Translations under genes and position numbers: made by a program
NCBI GenBank assembly: GCA_041879295.1
Contig: CP047152.1
Location: forward strand, 62,001 to 126,000
Origin: Pseudomonas putida
Lineage (GTDB): Bacteria; Pseudomonadota; Gammaproteobacteria; Pseudomonadales; Pseudomonadaceae
DNA: 64,000 bases
Direction of reading: 5' to 3'
In this document: piece by piece, positions 9,103 to 17,500 of the stretch
How positions within the stretch are numbered: the stretch's first letter is position 1
How the letters are laid out: every line of letters begins with the position of its first letter
The notes under the pieces: model-generated
Database searches by the model: none
The model's input: the letters and a program-made list of their open reading frames with translations, nothing else
Told to the model about the DNA's origin: nothing

Positions 9103-9630
9103 TTAACGCGGTACTGCTGGTGTACGCAGGGCCGGACTCATTGTTTTTTGAATGGCGCATTGCAGCACATAGAAATATAAAACCCCGGAAGCAAATACGA
9201 TTGCGGACAGATAAGCAAACTCAGAGTCTAAAACCCCGGAAACCATATACAATTTAATCGTGATAGAACCCATAATAATTCCGGTACAGTACATGACGCC
9301 TGTGAACTGATTGCCCAAAAAACTCAGTATGCCGCTGAAGGCATTGTTCGCACTCAACAGCATTGCTTTCAGTATCGTCCAGCCGAGAACTGGCAGAAAA
9401 GCCTTGATCATGAAGGCGAATAACATCGACGATGCAAACAGTTTTATCGGGGTTTCTGCCCACGGCTTGATGGTGCCGTCTACTTCAACGCCGGTATACA
9501 AGATGATATTCAGAATAATCGCCATAAGGGTGCATATGCCGAGGCGTATCATTTCCCGCTTAAGCGGGGCCATCATTATCACTGCGTGAATCTTGTTTCC
9601 AAAGTATCGTTTTAGTCCTTGGATCGACAT
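9103..9630 (-). CDS. Small integral membrane protein of unknown function
   Basis: 175 aa with about four predicted membrane segments (starting near MIRLGICTLMAIILNIIL, KLFASSMLFAFMIKAFLPVL, GVMYCTGIIMGSITIKLYMV and FAYLSAIVFASGVLYFYVL). The N-terminus is basic and cytosolic-looking. The ATG at 9630 is chosen because AGGA lies 6 bases upstream; the longer frame to 9714 would start with TTG and lacks a site. The composition is more AT-rich than the housekeeping genes around it, consistent with an accessory gene. Function is unknown. Confidence 0.6.
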   Translation of the reverse strand: MSIQGLKRYFGNKIHAVIMMAPLKREMIRLGICTLMAIILNIILYTGVEVDGTIKPWAETPIKLFASSMLFAFMIKAFLPVLGWTILKAMLLSANNAFSGILSFLGNQFTGVMYCTGIIMGSITIKLYMVSGVLDSEFAYLSAIVFASGVLYFYVLQCAIQKTMSPALRTPAVPR

Positions 9631-9819
9631 TTTTCTTCCTATGCTCTCGGGTATGACGCTGTTGTAGCGTTGTATGACGGTCATGCTTTTACCCGAAGAG
9701 AGGTGACGCTTCAACGGTCCTGAATTGCGCAGGGGATCTCATGTCCTTCCCCTGGCTGGGTAGCTTGCTGAGAAATTCTCATCTACCTGCGTGGCAACGA
9801 TGCGGCCACCCCGCCGCCG

Positions 9820-11286
9820 TCAGAGCTCTGGAGGACTGGCTGCTGTCAGCAACTCATCGAGTGACGGAACCTTAGCGTTTGCACTGAGGACGAGTGTTCT
9901 GGATCGGAGTATGGATACATCAAAGAAAGATTCGCACTCGACTCTTCCGTTTACTTCTCTCCAGTGGGTGACTTCTGGTATCAACTCATTAGGCACCGGG
10001 TATAGTGCCATAGGGTTATGGAATACCTCCACTTCAGCAGACCACGGCTCGTAGCCATATTGCGGCCAGAGCTGACCGTAGTCGCTGGACGCTACATCCA
10101 ACAGAAATGGGATACCTCGTGATGCTCCCGGAGAACGGTCGAAAAACTCACCAAACCGCAAGTATCGGTACCCGTCTAGATGAGCTCCACCTGAGATCGG
10201 CACTCGGCTGAGCTTTGGCACTGTGCAGGCATTGGTGAAAATGACCGCTGAAAGATGGGCATTTTCCATTAGCGTAAATAGGCCGTTGGGGCGCCCTGAT
10301 AGCAGAGATGTCTCTTCCTCCACAGTTATCAGGTGCGTACCACGATGCGCAGATGAGTGAACTGCAAAGCCATAGAGATAGCTGATGAGCGACTCCCTGC
10401 TCCACAGCATTGAACTGGGCGCATGGAAATCGGCTAAGGCCAGAATGAGCGGCTTACCCTCCACGTGCGGTAGGGATTCGTAACGCTTGTCCAATTTGTT
10501 TTGGATGGTCCTCGCAAACCTTTCTGCAGCCGCTCCTAAGAAACGCTCATGTCGGTCAGCGGGTGGGGGGACCGGCGAGGCGCCAAAATGCTCATACCGC
10601 TCTTCCGGGTTGGCTGTCACTGCTTCAACCCAGGCCTCATCTCCCAGCCTATTCTCGATGTGAAAATCGGGTGATTCTTTAGGCTGGGTGACCAAGAGTC
10701 CCTGTTCACGAAAAATCGCTAATAGGTGGGCTTCCCAGAGGCGGGTGTGAAAATTCTCAGTCTGGCAATCGGGAACCCAATTTCTGTCTGGGGATGGCAG
10801 TGCGAGATACAGTTGATTCAGCGCCCACGCCCCAATACGGCGGCTTGGATCAAATAGTGATTTGAACACCACGCTTGGTGTGCGCTTACCCATTCTGCTT
10901 AGAGGAGCACGTCGTCGTTCACCTGAAGGGAGTGGAAGCGGATGGGCTTGGGTATAGAGAAAATGGCTGATTGAGGCGCGGGCTTCGGACTCGCCAGTGG
11001 TGCACTCACCATGGCTGAGGAGCACCCACACGCTATCGACACGACGCCGCAAGGTGACAATTCCGAAGCTGCCGGAATTGATATTTCGGGTTAGAGCGGC
11101 ACAAGAAATTCCGTCCTCACTAAGCCATGCCCCTACTGGCGGGCTGTCCCCAAACCCCAACCCTCGTGGAAGCGACAAAGCGATTAGATCGAACATCGGC
11201 GCAGCAATTTCTTTCATTCGCTGATCTCGGCAGTCGTCAAAATGCATTCCATCAATGCCTCGGAGCGTGCCCGCCGGCGATGGCAT
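9820..11286 (-). CDS. Large hypothetical protein with a weak nuclease-like pattern
   Basis: 488 aa, soluble, no signal peptide. No family is recognised with confidence. Residues 185-222 read WEAHLLAIFREQGL..SPDFHI..WVEAV: an alpha-helix Glu (E185), a PD (206-207) and then EAV (221-223), in the order and spacing of a PD-(D/E)xK nuclease core but with Val where the catalytic Lys should be. After this comes a helix with FARTIQNKLDKRY and then KPLILALADFH, a strand that could complete the fold. The first 170 residues and the C-terminal third (about 310-488) are unassigned. It follows the 133-aa gene by 12 bp, so the two form an operon. A defence or DNA-processing role is only a guess. Confidence 0.6.
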   Translation of the reverse strand: MPSPAGTLRGIDGMHFDDCRDQRMKEIAAPMFDLIALSLPRGLGFGDSPPVGAWLSEDGISCAALTRNINSGSFGIVTLRRRVDSVWVLLSHGECTTGESEARASISHFLYTQAHPLPLPSGERRRAPLSRMGKRTPSVVFKSLFDPSRRIGAWALNQLYLALPSPDRNWVPDCQTENFHTRLWEAHLLAIFREQGLLVTQPKESPDFHIENRLGDEAWVEAVTANPEERYEHFGASPVPPPADRHERFLGAAAERFARTIQNKLDKRYESLPHVEGKPLILALADFHAPSSMLWSRESLISYLYGFAVHSSAHRGTHLITVEEETSLLSGRPNGLFTLMENAHLSAVIFTNACTVPKLSRVPISGGAHLDGYRYLRFGEFFDRSPGASRGIPFLLDVASSDYGQLWPQYGYEPWSAEVEVFHNPMALYPVPNELIPEVTHWREVNGRVECESFFDVSILRSRTLVLSANAKVPSLDELLTAASPPEL

Positions 11287-11298
11287 CGGTGGAGGTAC

Positions 11299-11700
11299 CT
11301 ATTGAAGAAGGGGGCTTTGCTCCACCAGGACGTCTCGGTTGGTGAAGATGGTCTCAATGGTTGCAGCCTCGGCAGCCACATGAGTCTTTCGCGTGATCTC
11401 TTCAAGGGCCAGTTCGAGCCGGTAGTCTTGGAAATACTCGTACAGCTTTTCAGAGCTCTCGGATATCTCCTCCCCACCATTTTTTGCGAACAAGATGTGG
11501 ATGATCGCTGCGAGTGGGAGGGAGATGTCGAGATCCTTCTCTTCTGCATCTGACTCCGAGTTCAAACCGTCGAAATACCTCTCCAGATGATTCTGGAGCT
11601 CCTCAAGCCAGAACTGAGATAGGTTGCTAGGTAGGGAGCTTTCAGGCCCGGTCAGAAGGACTTCATCTCTGAATAGAGCCAGCAGATTGGGGTTTGCCAT
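11299..11700 (-). CDS. Acidic hypothetical protein, partner of the downstream large gene
   Basis: 133 aa from the ATG at 11700, which has GAGG 6 bases upstream. An in-frame GTG at 11748 would give 149 aa. The protein is acidic and helical (NHLERYFDGLNSESDAEEKDLD, then FQDYRLELALEEITRKTHVAAE). It has no signal peptide or membrane segment. The stop lies 12 bp before the start of the 488-aa gene, so the products probably work together. No known family is recognised. Confidence 0.55.
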   Translation of the reverse strand: MANPNLLALFRDEVLLTGPESSLPSNLSQFWLEELQNHLERYFDGLNSESDAEEKDLDISLPLAAIIHILFAKNGGEEISESSEKLYEYFQDYRLELALEEITRKTHVAAEAATIETIFTNRDVLVEQSPLLQ

Positions 11701-11926
11701 GGAGGACCTCACGATTAGATTTGAGAGCAACTGGTCAGCATAGTCCACCTCAAGATGACCACCTCCTTGACGCCCATCCTGGTGCTCCTGAGCATCAGAC
11801 GAGTGAATCGCCCCGAAACCTGTAGATACAAAATGACCGCTTCTCGCCGTTAGCTGCCTTTCTTGAAGGACAGCTTTGGGTCGATAGCGGCCTTCGTGGA
11901 GGTTGGTGTCTACGGGGTCGGTTTAG

Positions 11927-12166
11927 TCATTCTGAATCTCCGGTTTCACCTCCGTGAGGCCGGCCATCGTCATGCATCAGATCTTGATTGACACGCGTGC
12001 CGCTTTGGATAGCCTTGCAATTGAGGGCTGCAACTGCGCATTTGTCGGGCCTGGGTACCAGCATGAGCCCCCCGCAATTTTGGCAGCAGAGGAAGCTGGT
12101 TCCTCTGAAGTAGTGACGGCGGGCATTGCCAGTCGGATTCTGAACCCAAGGTCGCCAGACTAGGAG
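11927..12166 (-). pseudogene. Start-less Cys-rich reading frame, possible gene remnant
   Basis: On the minus strand a frame of 79 codons is open between a TAG (12167-12169) and a TGA (11927-11929). It has no ATG, GTG or TTG before the Cys-rich core. It encodes NARRHYFRGTSFLCCQNCGG, then RPDKCAVAALNCKA, four to five Cys spaced like a small zinc-binding module, then a polar tail. The Cys pattern makes it look like a true former coding region rather than noise. I treat it as a remnant; a frameshift or an unusual start is also possible. A plus-strand 69-codon frame over the same bases (11954-12163) is probably its shadow. Confidence 0.25.
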
Positions 12167-12169
12167 CTA

Positions 12170-12390
12170 AAGGATCGCTGCGACTACTCCTCATCCCTTA
12201 CCGAAAAGTCACGCGTCGGTCGTAAACGGCCCTTTCCAGGCCAATCAACTTTTGTGATTGGTGAGTAGGGATTTCTCGGCTTTTCTGTGAAAAGCACCCC
12301 TTCATTTCACAAAAAAAATGGCGAAGATTCCAATTTCACGGGGTCTGGCCTATCACCTATTTTGTGAACCTACATCAGGTGTAATTCGCC
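12170..12390. other. Gene-free AT-rich stretch of the accessory region
   Basis: Together with 11701-11926 this makes up most of the space between the two-gene operon and the RcnB-like gene. It is AT-rich in parts (runs of A near 12311-12318) and has short direct repeats of a TTTCAC/TTTTGTGA type. A 35-codon frame starting at 12318 without a ribosome site runs into the hairpin downstream and is not called. Confidence 0.4.
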
Positions 12391-12430
12391 AGACACTAAG
12401 AAGCCCGCTGATGCGGGCTTTTTAGTGTCT
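12391..12430. terminator. Long two-part inverted repeat, probable terminator
   Basis: AGACACTAA and TTAGTGTCT (9 bp) flank an inner stem AAGCCCGC-TGAT-GCGGGCTT (8 bp), with one mismatch between the two parts. On the plus strand the inner stem runs into five T. It lies 8 bp after the stop of the RcnB-like gene on the minus strand, so it may stop transcription from both sides. Confidence 0.7.
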
Positions 12431-12438
12431 GCAAAAAA

Positions 12439-12846
12439 TCAGTAGCCGGTGAGAATGTTCACGATCACACCGCTGGCAATAGTCACCAGCACATAGTCGC
12501 CATTCACATACAGCCATCGATGATCACGAGGTGGCGCATACAGGTGGCGCGCTTTCCAGTCGGTTACCCAGTAACGGTCACCACGGTAATGTGGATCAAC
12601 GGCATGACCACGGTGCCACTGCTTATGAGGTATCGGCATGCCGTGCTTCGGGCGGAAGTTTGGATCTCGGTAAGCAGGACCGCGGCCGTTGTCATGGCGG
12701 CCCTGCTGGTGCGGCTGAGCATGTGGCGGGTTGCCTTGGTGCGATCGGCTGCCATCATGTCGATCAGGTGGGCCAGGCTGCGCGAAGCTGGCCAGCGGTA
12801 CGCTGAGTATGAGCGCGGCGCAGATCACGGCTAGGGTTTTCTTCAT
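12439..12846 (-). CDS. RcnB-like periplasmic protein
   Basis: 135 aa with a clear signal peptide (MKKTLAVICAALILSVPLASFAQ). A His/Arg/Pro/Gly-rich linker with many His follows (about 25-75). The C-terminal RcnB module reads DYVLVTIASGVIVNILTGY, preceded by RYWVTDWKARHLYAPP..HRWLYVNGDY. RcnB in E. coli modulates nickel/cobalt export from the periplasm. Here the His-rich linker could bind metal, which fits the czc locus 4 kb away, but no RcnA-type exporter lies next to it. Confidence 0.8.
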   Translation of the reverse strand: MKKTLAVICAALILSVPLASFAQPGPPDRHDGSRSHQGNPPHAQPHQQGRHDNGRGPAYRDPNFRPKHGMPIPHKQWHRGHAVDPHYRGDRYWVTDWKARHLYAPPRDHRWLYVNGDYVLVTIASGVIVNILTGY

Positions 12847-12975
12847 TTGATGCGGTCCTCTGCGTGTTATCGCCTGGCACGTATTGATTGCCAGGTTCGG
12901 TTAACTGATCAGACCACGATTTTTCCCTTGTAATGTCAGGATGCAGGTAAAGGTCTGGTAAAGTCTGCCGTTCTT

Positions 12976-14268
12976 TCAGTGCAGCCCGAGCGCTTTCAAG
13001 CGGCGATACAGCGTGCGTTCACTCATGCCAAGGTGACTGGCCAGTTCGCTACGCGACCCCTTGAACTGCTCCAGCGCCTGCGCCAATTCACCCAGGTCAT
13101 TGCGACGGCCGCTTCCTTTAGCTGCGCCAGCCAGTCCGGTGTCTTCCGGCAAATGCTCCGGTCTGATCACACCGTCATCGGCAAACAAACGCGCGCGTTC
13201 CAGAATGTTGCGCAGCTCGCGGATATTGCCCGGAAACGGATGCAACGCAAGTTGCTGCAAGGCGTCTTCACTCAGCCTGGGCGTCGGCTGGCCGGCCATG
13301 CGCTGCAGCAAGCTCTGGGCGAGTAGCGGTAGATCTTCCACCCGTTCGCGTAACGCAGGCAGACGAATCGGGAAGCCGCTGATGCGGTAGTAAAGGTCTT
13401 CACGGAAAGAGCCATCCGCGACCATTTTCTTGAGCGGTTTGTGGGTGGCCGATATCAGGCGGAAATCCGAATGCACAGTGCGCAGGCTGCCCACGGGACG
13501 GAAACTGCCGGACTCGATCAGGCGCAGCAGCTTCACCTGCATCGCCAGCGGCACTTCACCGATTTCGTCGAGGAACAGGGTGCCACCATGGGCTGCCTCG
13601 GCCAAGCCTATCTTGCGCTGATTCGCCCCGGTGAACGCGCCCTTCTCATAGCCGAACAGTTCACTCTCGAACAACGACTCGGTCAGGCCGGTGCAGTCGA
13701 CCACCACCAGCGGGCCGTTGGCCCTGGGGCTGCCCATGTGCACTGCACGGGCGAACAGCTCCTTGCCGGTTCCCGACTCCCCCTGCAGCAACACCGGGAT
13801 CTGCGCCGGTGCCGCACGCTGCAGGCTGGCCAGGGCGGCCTTGAACATTGGTGCGCGGCCGACCAAACCTTGCTCCTGTGGCTGCGCCGAGGCGAGGGTG
13901 ATGGTGGTGAGGCGTTCGACAAAGGCCACTACGTTGCCCTGTTCATCCAGGATCGGCCGCAATTCGACATCCACATGCTCAGGGCCACGTGGTGTGTGAT
14001 GAATGTGCAATACCCGCTCCGGTACCTTGCTGTTCCACGCCTTGCGCATCGGGCAATGTTCGCCAGCCTGGTCGCACGGCACAGCGTAGTGATGCGAAAC
14101 CCTGTGACACTTCTCGCCCAGTGGGGCCTGATCATGCCGGCCAAACTGACGGCGATAGGCCGCATTGGCGGCGAGGATGTTGTAGTCAGTGTCCAACACG
14201 ATGGTCGGGAGGGCATCGTGCTCAAGGTAGGAAACCAGAGCTAGGATGAGGGGATGGGCTTCAGGCAT
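12976..14268 (-). CDS. fisR: FisR-type sulfane-sulfur-sensing sigma-54 activator
   Basis: Sigma-54-dependent enhancer-binding protein, 430 aa from the ATG at 14268 ([11 protein letters not shown]). A longer frame to 14379 reaches into the divergent control region. The order is: N-terminal PAS-like sensor; AAA+ domain with GESGTGKE (Walker A), the GAFTGA sigma-54 loop and LFLDEIGEV (Walker B); and a C-terminal Fis-type helix-turn-helix ([21 protein letters not shown]). The sensor has Cys at 54, 65 and 72 (GEKCHRV, AVPCDQ, EHCPMR), matching the three cysteines of FisR from Cupriavidus (53, 64, 71), where sulfane sulfur forms bridges and activates the protein. It is divergent from the persulfide dioxygenase/SQR genes, its expected targets. 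Confidence 0.9.
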   Translation of the reverse strand: MPEAHPLILALVSYLEHDALPTIVLDTDYNILAANAAYRRQFGRHDQAPLGEKCHRVSHHYAVPCDQAGEHCPMRKAWNSKVPERVLHIHHTPRGPEHVDVELRPILDEQGNVVAFVERLTTITLASAQPQEQGLVGRAPMFKAALASLQRAAPAQIPVLLQGESGTGKELFARAVHMGSPRANGPLVVVDCTGLTESLFESELFGYEKGAFTGANQRKIGLAEAAHGGTLFLDEIGEVPLAMQVKLLRLIESGSFRPVGSLRTVHSDFRLISATHKPLKKMVADGSFREDLYYRISGFPIRLPALRERVEDLPLLAQSLLQRMAGQPTPRLSEDALQQLALHPFPGNIRELRNILERARLFADDGVIRPEHLPEDTGLAGAAKGSGRRNDLGELAQALEQFKGSRSELASHLGMSERTLYRRLKALGLH

Positions 14269-14328
14269 GACGGCACCGTATGGATGACCGATGCAGGGTA
14301 ACAAGGACTGCCAAATACTGCCATTGGC

Positions 14329-14401
14329 TGTCAGTCGACTGCCACCTGGGCTGTCAGTTTTATCGGCAGCTGTCTGCAACTGGCCGGTTTTATTGGCCAG
14401 T
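14329..14401. promoter_or_regulatory. Palindromic upstream activator sites for FisR
   Basis: Three dyads lie between the regulator and the dioxygenase. They are TGTCAGT-CG-ACTGCCA (14329-14344), CTGTCAG...CGGCAG (14351-14369), and ACTGGCC-N9-GGCCAGT (14379-14401, perfect). Repeated palindromes 15-100 bp before a -24/-12 promoter are usual for enhancer-binding proteins. Which of them FisR binds is not known from sequence. Confidence 0.55.
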
Positions 14402-14415
14402 GAGTGGCAAAAAGC

Positions 14416-14432
14416 CTGGCATGCATCTTGAT
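14416..14432 (+). promoter_or_regulatory. Sigma-54 (-24/-12) promoter
   Basis: CTGGCATGCATCTTGAT matches the consensus YTGGCACGNNNNTTGCW except at a few positions; the GG and the TTG have the right spacing. Transcription would start near 14444. This rules out start codons before that point and supports the dioxygenase start at 14491. Confidence 0.75.
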
Positions 14433-14490
14433 AAAGCTCCTGTCACTGCCTACGCCTGTACAAGGCGGGGCGGATAAATTGGAGAACGTG

Positions 14491-15375
14491 ATGATCATCG
14501 GCAACAACCTTCACGTGGACGCCTTTTACGACGAGGCGACCTCGACCATCAGCTACCTGGTCATGGACCGTGAAACCCGACAATGCGCATTGATCGACAG
14601 CGTGCTGGATTACGACCCCAAGTCCGGACGCACCTGCAGCGCTTCGGCTGATCGCCTGATCGAGCGTGTGAACGAGCTGAATGCCAGTGTGCGGTGGGTG
14701 CTGGAAACCCATGTACACGCCGACCATCTTTCAGCCGCTGCCTACCTGAAGGAAAAGCTGGGCGGTCATACCGCTATCGGCGCGCACATTACCCAGGTGC
14801 AGAAAGTGTTTGGCGCCTTGTTCAATGCAGAGCCCGGCTTCGCCCGTGATGGCAGCCAGTTCGATGTGCTGCTCGAAGACGAGGAAGGTTTCCGGATTGG
14901 CAACCTGCAGGCCCGGGCGCTGCACACACCTGGGCACACGCCCGCGTGCATGAGTTTCATGATCGAGGATGCCGGCGAGATTGCGGTATTCGTTGGAGAC
15001 ACCTTGTTCATGCCCGACTATGGCACCGCCCGCTGTGACTTCCCCGGGGCCGATGCCCGCACCTTGTACCGCTCAATCCGTCGCCTGCTGGCTTTCCCCG
15101 ATCAGACGCGGTTGTTCATGTGCCACGACTACCTGCCAGGTGGCCGCGACATGCAGTACGTCACTACTGTCGCCGAGCAGCGCGCCCACAACATTCACAT
15201 CCACCAGGGTATCGACGAGGACAGCTTCGTGGCCATGCGCGAAGCCCGCGACAAGACGCTCGAAATGCCGGTGCTGATATTGCCTTCAGTGCAGGTGAAC
15301 ATGCGCAGCGGCCAACTGCCCCCACCGGAGGCGAATGGTGTGAGCTATCTGAAGATCCCGCTGAACAAGCTGTAA
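14491..15375 (+). CDS. pdo: Persulfide dioxygenase (ETHE1/Blh-like metallo-beta-lactamase fold)
   Basis: 294 aa non-haem iron enzyme that oxidises glutathione persulfide (GSSH) to sulfite. The metallo-beta-lactamase motif THVHADH is at about residues 72-78, followed by HTPGHTPACM, VGDTLF and CHDYLPGG, the iron ligands of the family. The length and the LPPPEANGVSYLKIPLN ending match bacterial persulfide dioxygenases of the long (type II) class. The ATG at 14491 has GGAG 6 bases upstream and lies after the predicted sigma-54 transcription start. It is the first gene of an operon with sulfide:quinone oxidoreductase and a TauE-like exporter, which together convert sulfide through persulfide to sulfite and export. 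Confidence 0.9.
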   Translation: MIIGNNLHVDAFYDEATSTISYLVMDRETRQCALIDSVLDYDPKSGRTCSASADRLIERVNELNASVRWVLETHVHADHLSAAAYLKEKLGGHTAIGAHITQVQKVFGALFNAEPGFARDGSQFDVLLEDEEGFRIGNLQARALHTPGHTPACMSFMIEDAGEIAVFVGDTLFMPDYGTARCDFPGADARTLYRSIRRLLAFPDQTRLFMCHDYLPGGRDMQYVTTVAEQRAHNIHIHQGIDEDSFVAMREARDKTLEMPVLILPSVQVNMRSGQLPPPEANGVSYLKIPLNKL

Positions 15376-15416
15376 CCTCCCTGCCCTCCATAATCAGATT
15401 TCCAGGATTTACCGCC

Positions 15417-16685
15417 ATGCCTGCCTCGTTGTCCCCTGCCAATACCGACCACCACAAGGTGGTCATCGTCGGTGCCGGTGCCGCCGGTATCGCCACTGCT
15501 TCCAGCCTGATCAGCCGCGACCCGTCGTTGGACGTCGCCTTGATCGACCCTGCCGAAGTGCACTATTACCAACCCGGCTGGACCATGGTCGGTGCAGGTG
15601 TGTTCAAGGCACCAAGCACGGCCCGCACCATGGCGTCGACCATTCCTCGTGGTGTGCGCTGGGTCAAGGCACGGGTAAAGGGATTCGACCCGTTGGGCCA
15701 GCTGGTCATCCTCGATGATGGTCGCACCATCAGCTATGAACAGCTGATCGTCTGCCCCGGCCTCAAGCTGGACTGGGCGGCCATCGATGGGCTCAGCGAG
15801 ACCCTGGGCCGCAACGGTGTCACCTCCAACTATCGCTACGACCTGGCGCCCTATACCTGGGAACTGGTGCAAAAGCTCAAGCAAGGACGCGCGGTGTTCT
15901 GCCAGCCGCCCATGCCGATCAAGTGCGCCGGTGCACCCCAGAAGGCGCTGTATCTGTCTTGCGACCACTGGCTACGCCATGGCCATTTGGGGGCGGTGAA
16001 AGCCAGCTTCTACAATGCGGGTGCCGTGCTGTTCGGTGTCGCCGACTACGTGCCTGCGCTGATGAAATACATCGAGAAATACGCCGTCGATCTGAACTTC
16101 TCCCACAGGCTGGTTGCCGTAGACGGCCCGGGCAAGCGCGCTACATTCTTGCGTACCTTGCCCGATGGCAGCAGCGAAACGCGCATCGAGGCCTTCGACA
16201 TGCTGCACGTGGTGCCACCACAGGTGGCGCCAGACTTCATTCGCGAAAGCCCCTTGGCCGATAGCTCCGGCTGGGTCGACGTCGATCCGCATACCCTGCG
16301 CCATCGCAAATACACCAATGTTCATGCCCTGGGTGACGTGGCTAACACCAGCAATGCCAAGACCGCCGCGGCGGCCCGCAAGCAGGCACCGGTGGTCGCC
16401 AACAATGTGCTGGTGGCATTGGGCAGGCTGGCAACCCTGGCCCAGTACGACGGCTATGGTTCGTGCCCGCTTACCGTCGAGCGCGGCAAGATCGTCCTGG
16501 CCGAGTTCACCTATGGTGGCAAGCTGGCACCGAGCTTCCCCAGCTGGTTGCTGGATGGCCGCAAGCCGACACGCTTGGCCTGGCTGCTCAAGGCACAGGC
16601 GCTACCACCGTTGTACTGGCAAGGCATGCTCAAGGGGCGCGAGTGGTTGGCACGTCCGCAACTGGTAGCCGAGGGTGGGCAGTGA
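15417..16685 (+). CDS. sqr: Sulfide:quinone oxidoreductase
   Basis: 422 aa FAD enzyme that oxidises sulfide to sulfane sulfur and passes electrons to quinone at the inner membrane. The N-terminal FAD motif is VVIVGAGAAGIATAS, followed by YYQPGWTMVGAG, a type II SQR landmark. KCAGAPQK (Cys170) carries the conserved active-site cysteine. Near the C-terminus GDVANTSNAKTAAA has Val308 where the human enzyme has its second catalytic cysteine (GDC). Other cysteines at 113, 162 and 182 could act instead. The ATG at 15417 has AGGA 9 bases upstream. The frame extends back to 15120 but only over the end of the dioxygenase gene. The stop overlaps the GTG of the next gene by four bases (GTGA). Confidence 0.88.
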   Translation: MPASLSPANTDHHKVVIVGAGAAGIATASSLISRDPSLDVALIDPAEVHYYQPGWTMVGAGVFKAPSTARTMASTIPRGVRWVKARVKGFDPLGQLVILDDGRTISYEQLIVCPGLKLDWAAIDGLSETLGRNGVTSNYRYDLAPYTWELVQKLKQGRAVFCQPPMPIKCAGAPQKALYLSCDHWLRHGHLGAVKASFYNAGAVLFGVADYVPALMKYIEKYAVDLNFSHRLVAVDGPGKRATFLRTLPDGSSETRIEAFDMLHVVPPQVAPDFIRESPLADSSGWVDVDPHTLRHRKYTNVHALGDVANTSNAKTAAAARKQAPVVANNVLVALGRLATLAQYDGYGSCPLTVERGKIVLAEFTYGGKLAPSFPSWLLDGRKPTRLAWLLKAQALPPLYWQGMLKGREWLARPQLVAEGGQ

Positions 16686-17500
16686 TCGAGCATCAACTGT
16701 TAGGGGCGGGCCTGGGCGCGATCATCGGCGCGGTGCTGGCACTGACCGGCGCAGGCGGTGGCATTCTCGCTGTACCCTTGCTGGTGTTCGGCCTGGGGTT
16801 ATCGATAGTCGAGGCGGCCCCGGTCGGCCTGCTGGCTGTTGGTTTGGCTGCGGGGGTTGGCGCAGTGCTGGGCTTGCGCCAAGGGCTGGTGCGTTATCGG
16901 GCTGCGCTGTTCATTGCGTCGGTTGGTGTGGCAGCAGCGCCGTTCGGGCTGATGCTGGCGCACCGCCTGCCAAATACACCGTTGCAGCTGGTATTCGCCG
17001 GGGTGCTGGTTTATGCCTGCCTGCGTATCTGGCGCAAGGCGGCCAAAGAACTGCGTGGCGAAGCCAATGAAGCTCATCGCTTTATCGAGCCGTGTGTGCT
17101 GAACCCGCTGCAGGGTCGTTTGCGCTGGACCCTGCCCTGCGCGCGCGCATTGGCATTCACGGGTGTCTTGTCCGGGTTGTTGTCCGGCCTGCTCGGCGTG
17201 GGTGGGGGGTTCGTCATCATCCCGGCCTTGAACCGCTACACCAATCTGCGCATGGCCAGCATCGTCTCCACCTCGCTGGCGGTGATTGCCCTGGTCTCTA
17301 CCGGCAGTGTGGTCAGCGCCAGCCTTGCGGGCGTCATGCACTGGCAGGTTGGCGCCCCGTTTGCCGTCGGCGCGGTGCTCGGCCTGTTGCTGTCGCGACC
17401 ATTGGCAGCCAGGTTGGCCGGGCCGCGCCTGCAGCAGATGTTTGCCTTGGCAGGTTGGGCCGCTGCCTTGTTGTTGGCCGGCAAGGCGTTACTGGGCTAG
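16682..17500 (+). CDS. TauE/SafE-family membrane exporter
   Basis: 272 aa inner-membrane protein of the TauE/SafE (DUF81) family. It has two repeats of about four membrane helices, each with a Gly-rich loop (ALTGAGGGILAVPLLV and LLGVGGGFVIIPAL). The GTG start at 16682 overlaps the SQR stop, showing translational coupling. Family members move sulfite, sulfonates or other sulfur compounds. In this operon it most likely exports sulfite made by the dioxygenase, or takes up a sulfur substrate. Its 3' end overlaps the convergent LysR gene by 12 bp. Confidence 0.85.
   Translation: MIEHQLLGAGLGAIIGAVLALTGAGGGILAVPLLVFGLGLSIVEAAPVGLLAVGLAAGVGAVLGLRQGLVRYRAALFIASVGVAAAPFGLMLAHRLPNTPLQLVFAGVLVYACLRIWRKAAKELRGEANEAHRFIEPCVLNPLQGRLRWTLPCARALAFTGVLSGLLSGLLGVGGGFVIIPALNRYTNLRMASIVSTSLAVIALVSTGSVVSASLAGVMHWQVGAPFAVGAVLGLLLSRPLAARLAGPRLQQMFALAGWAAALLLAGKALLG

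Noticed and set aside
11954..12163. 69-codon plus-strand ORF
   Set aside because: No ribosome site, and the opposite strand has the more protein-like Cys pattern.
15120..15416. N-terminal extension of the SQR frame
   Set aside because: It overlaps the dioxygenase gene in another frame and lacks a family match; the FAD motif starts just after 15417.
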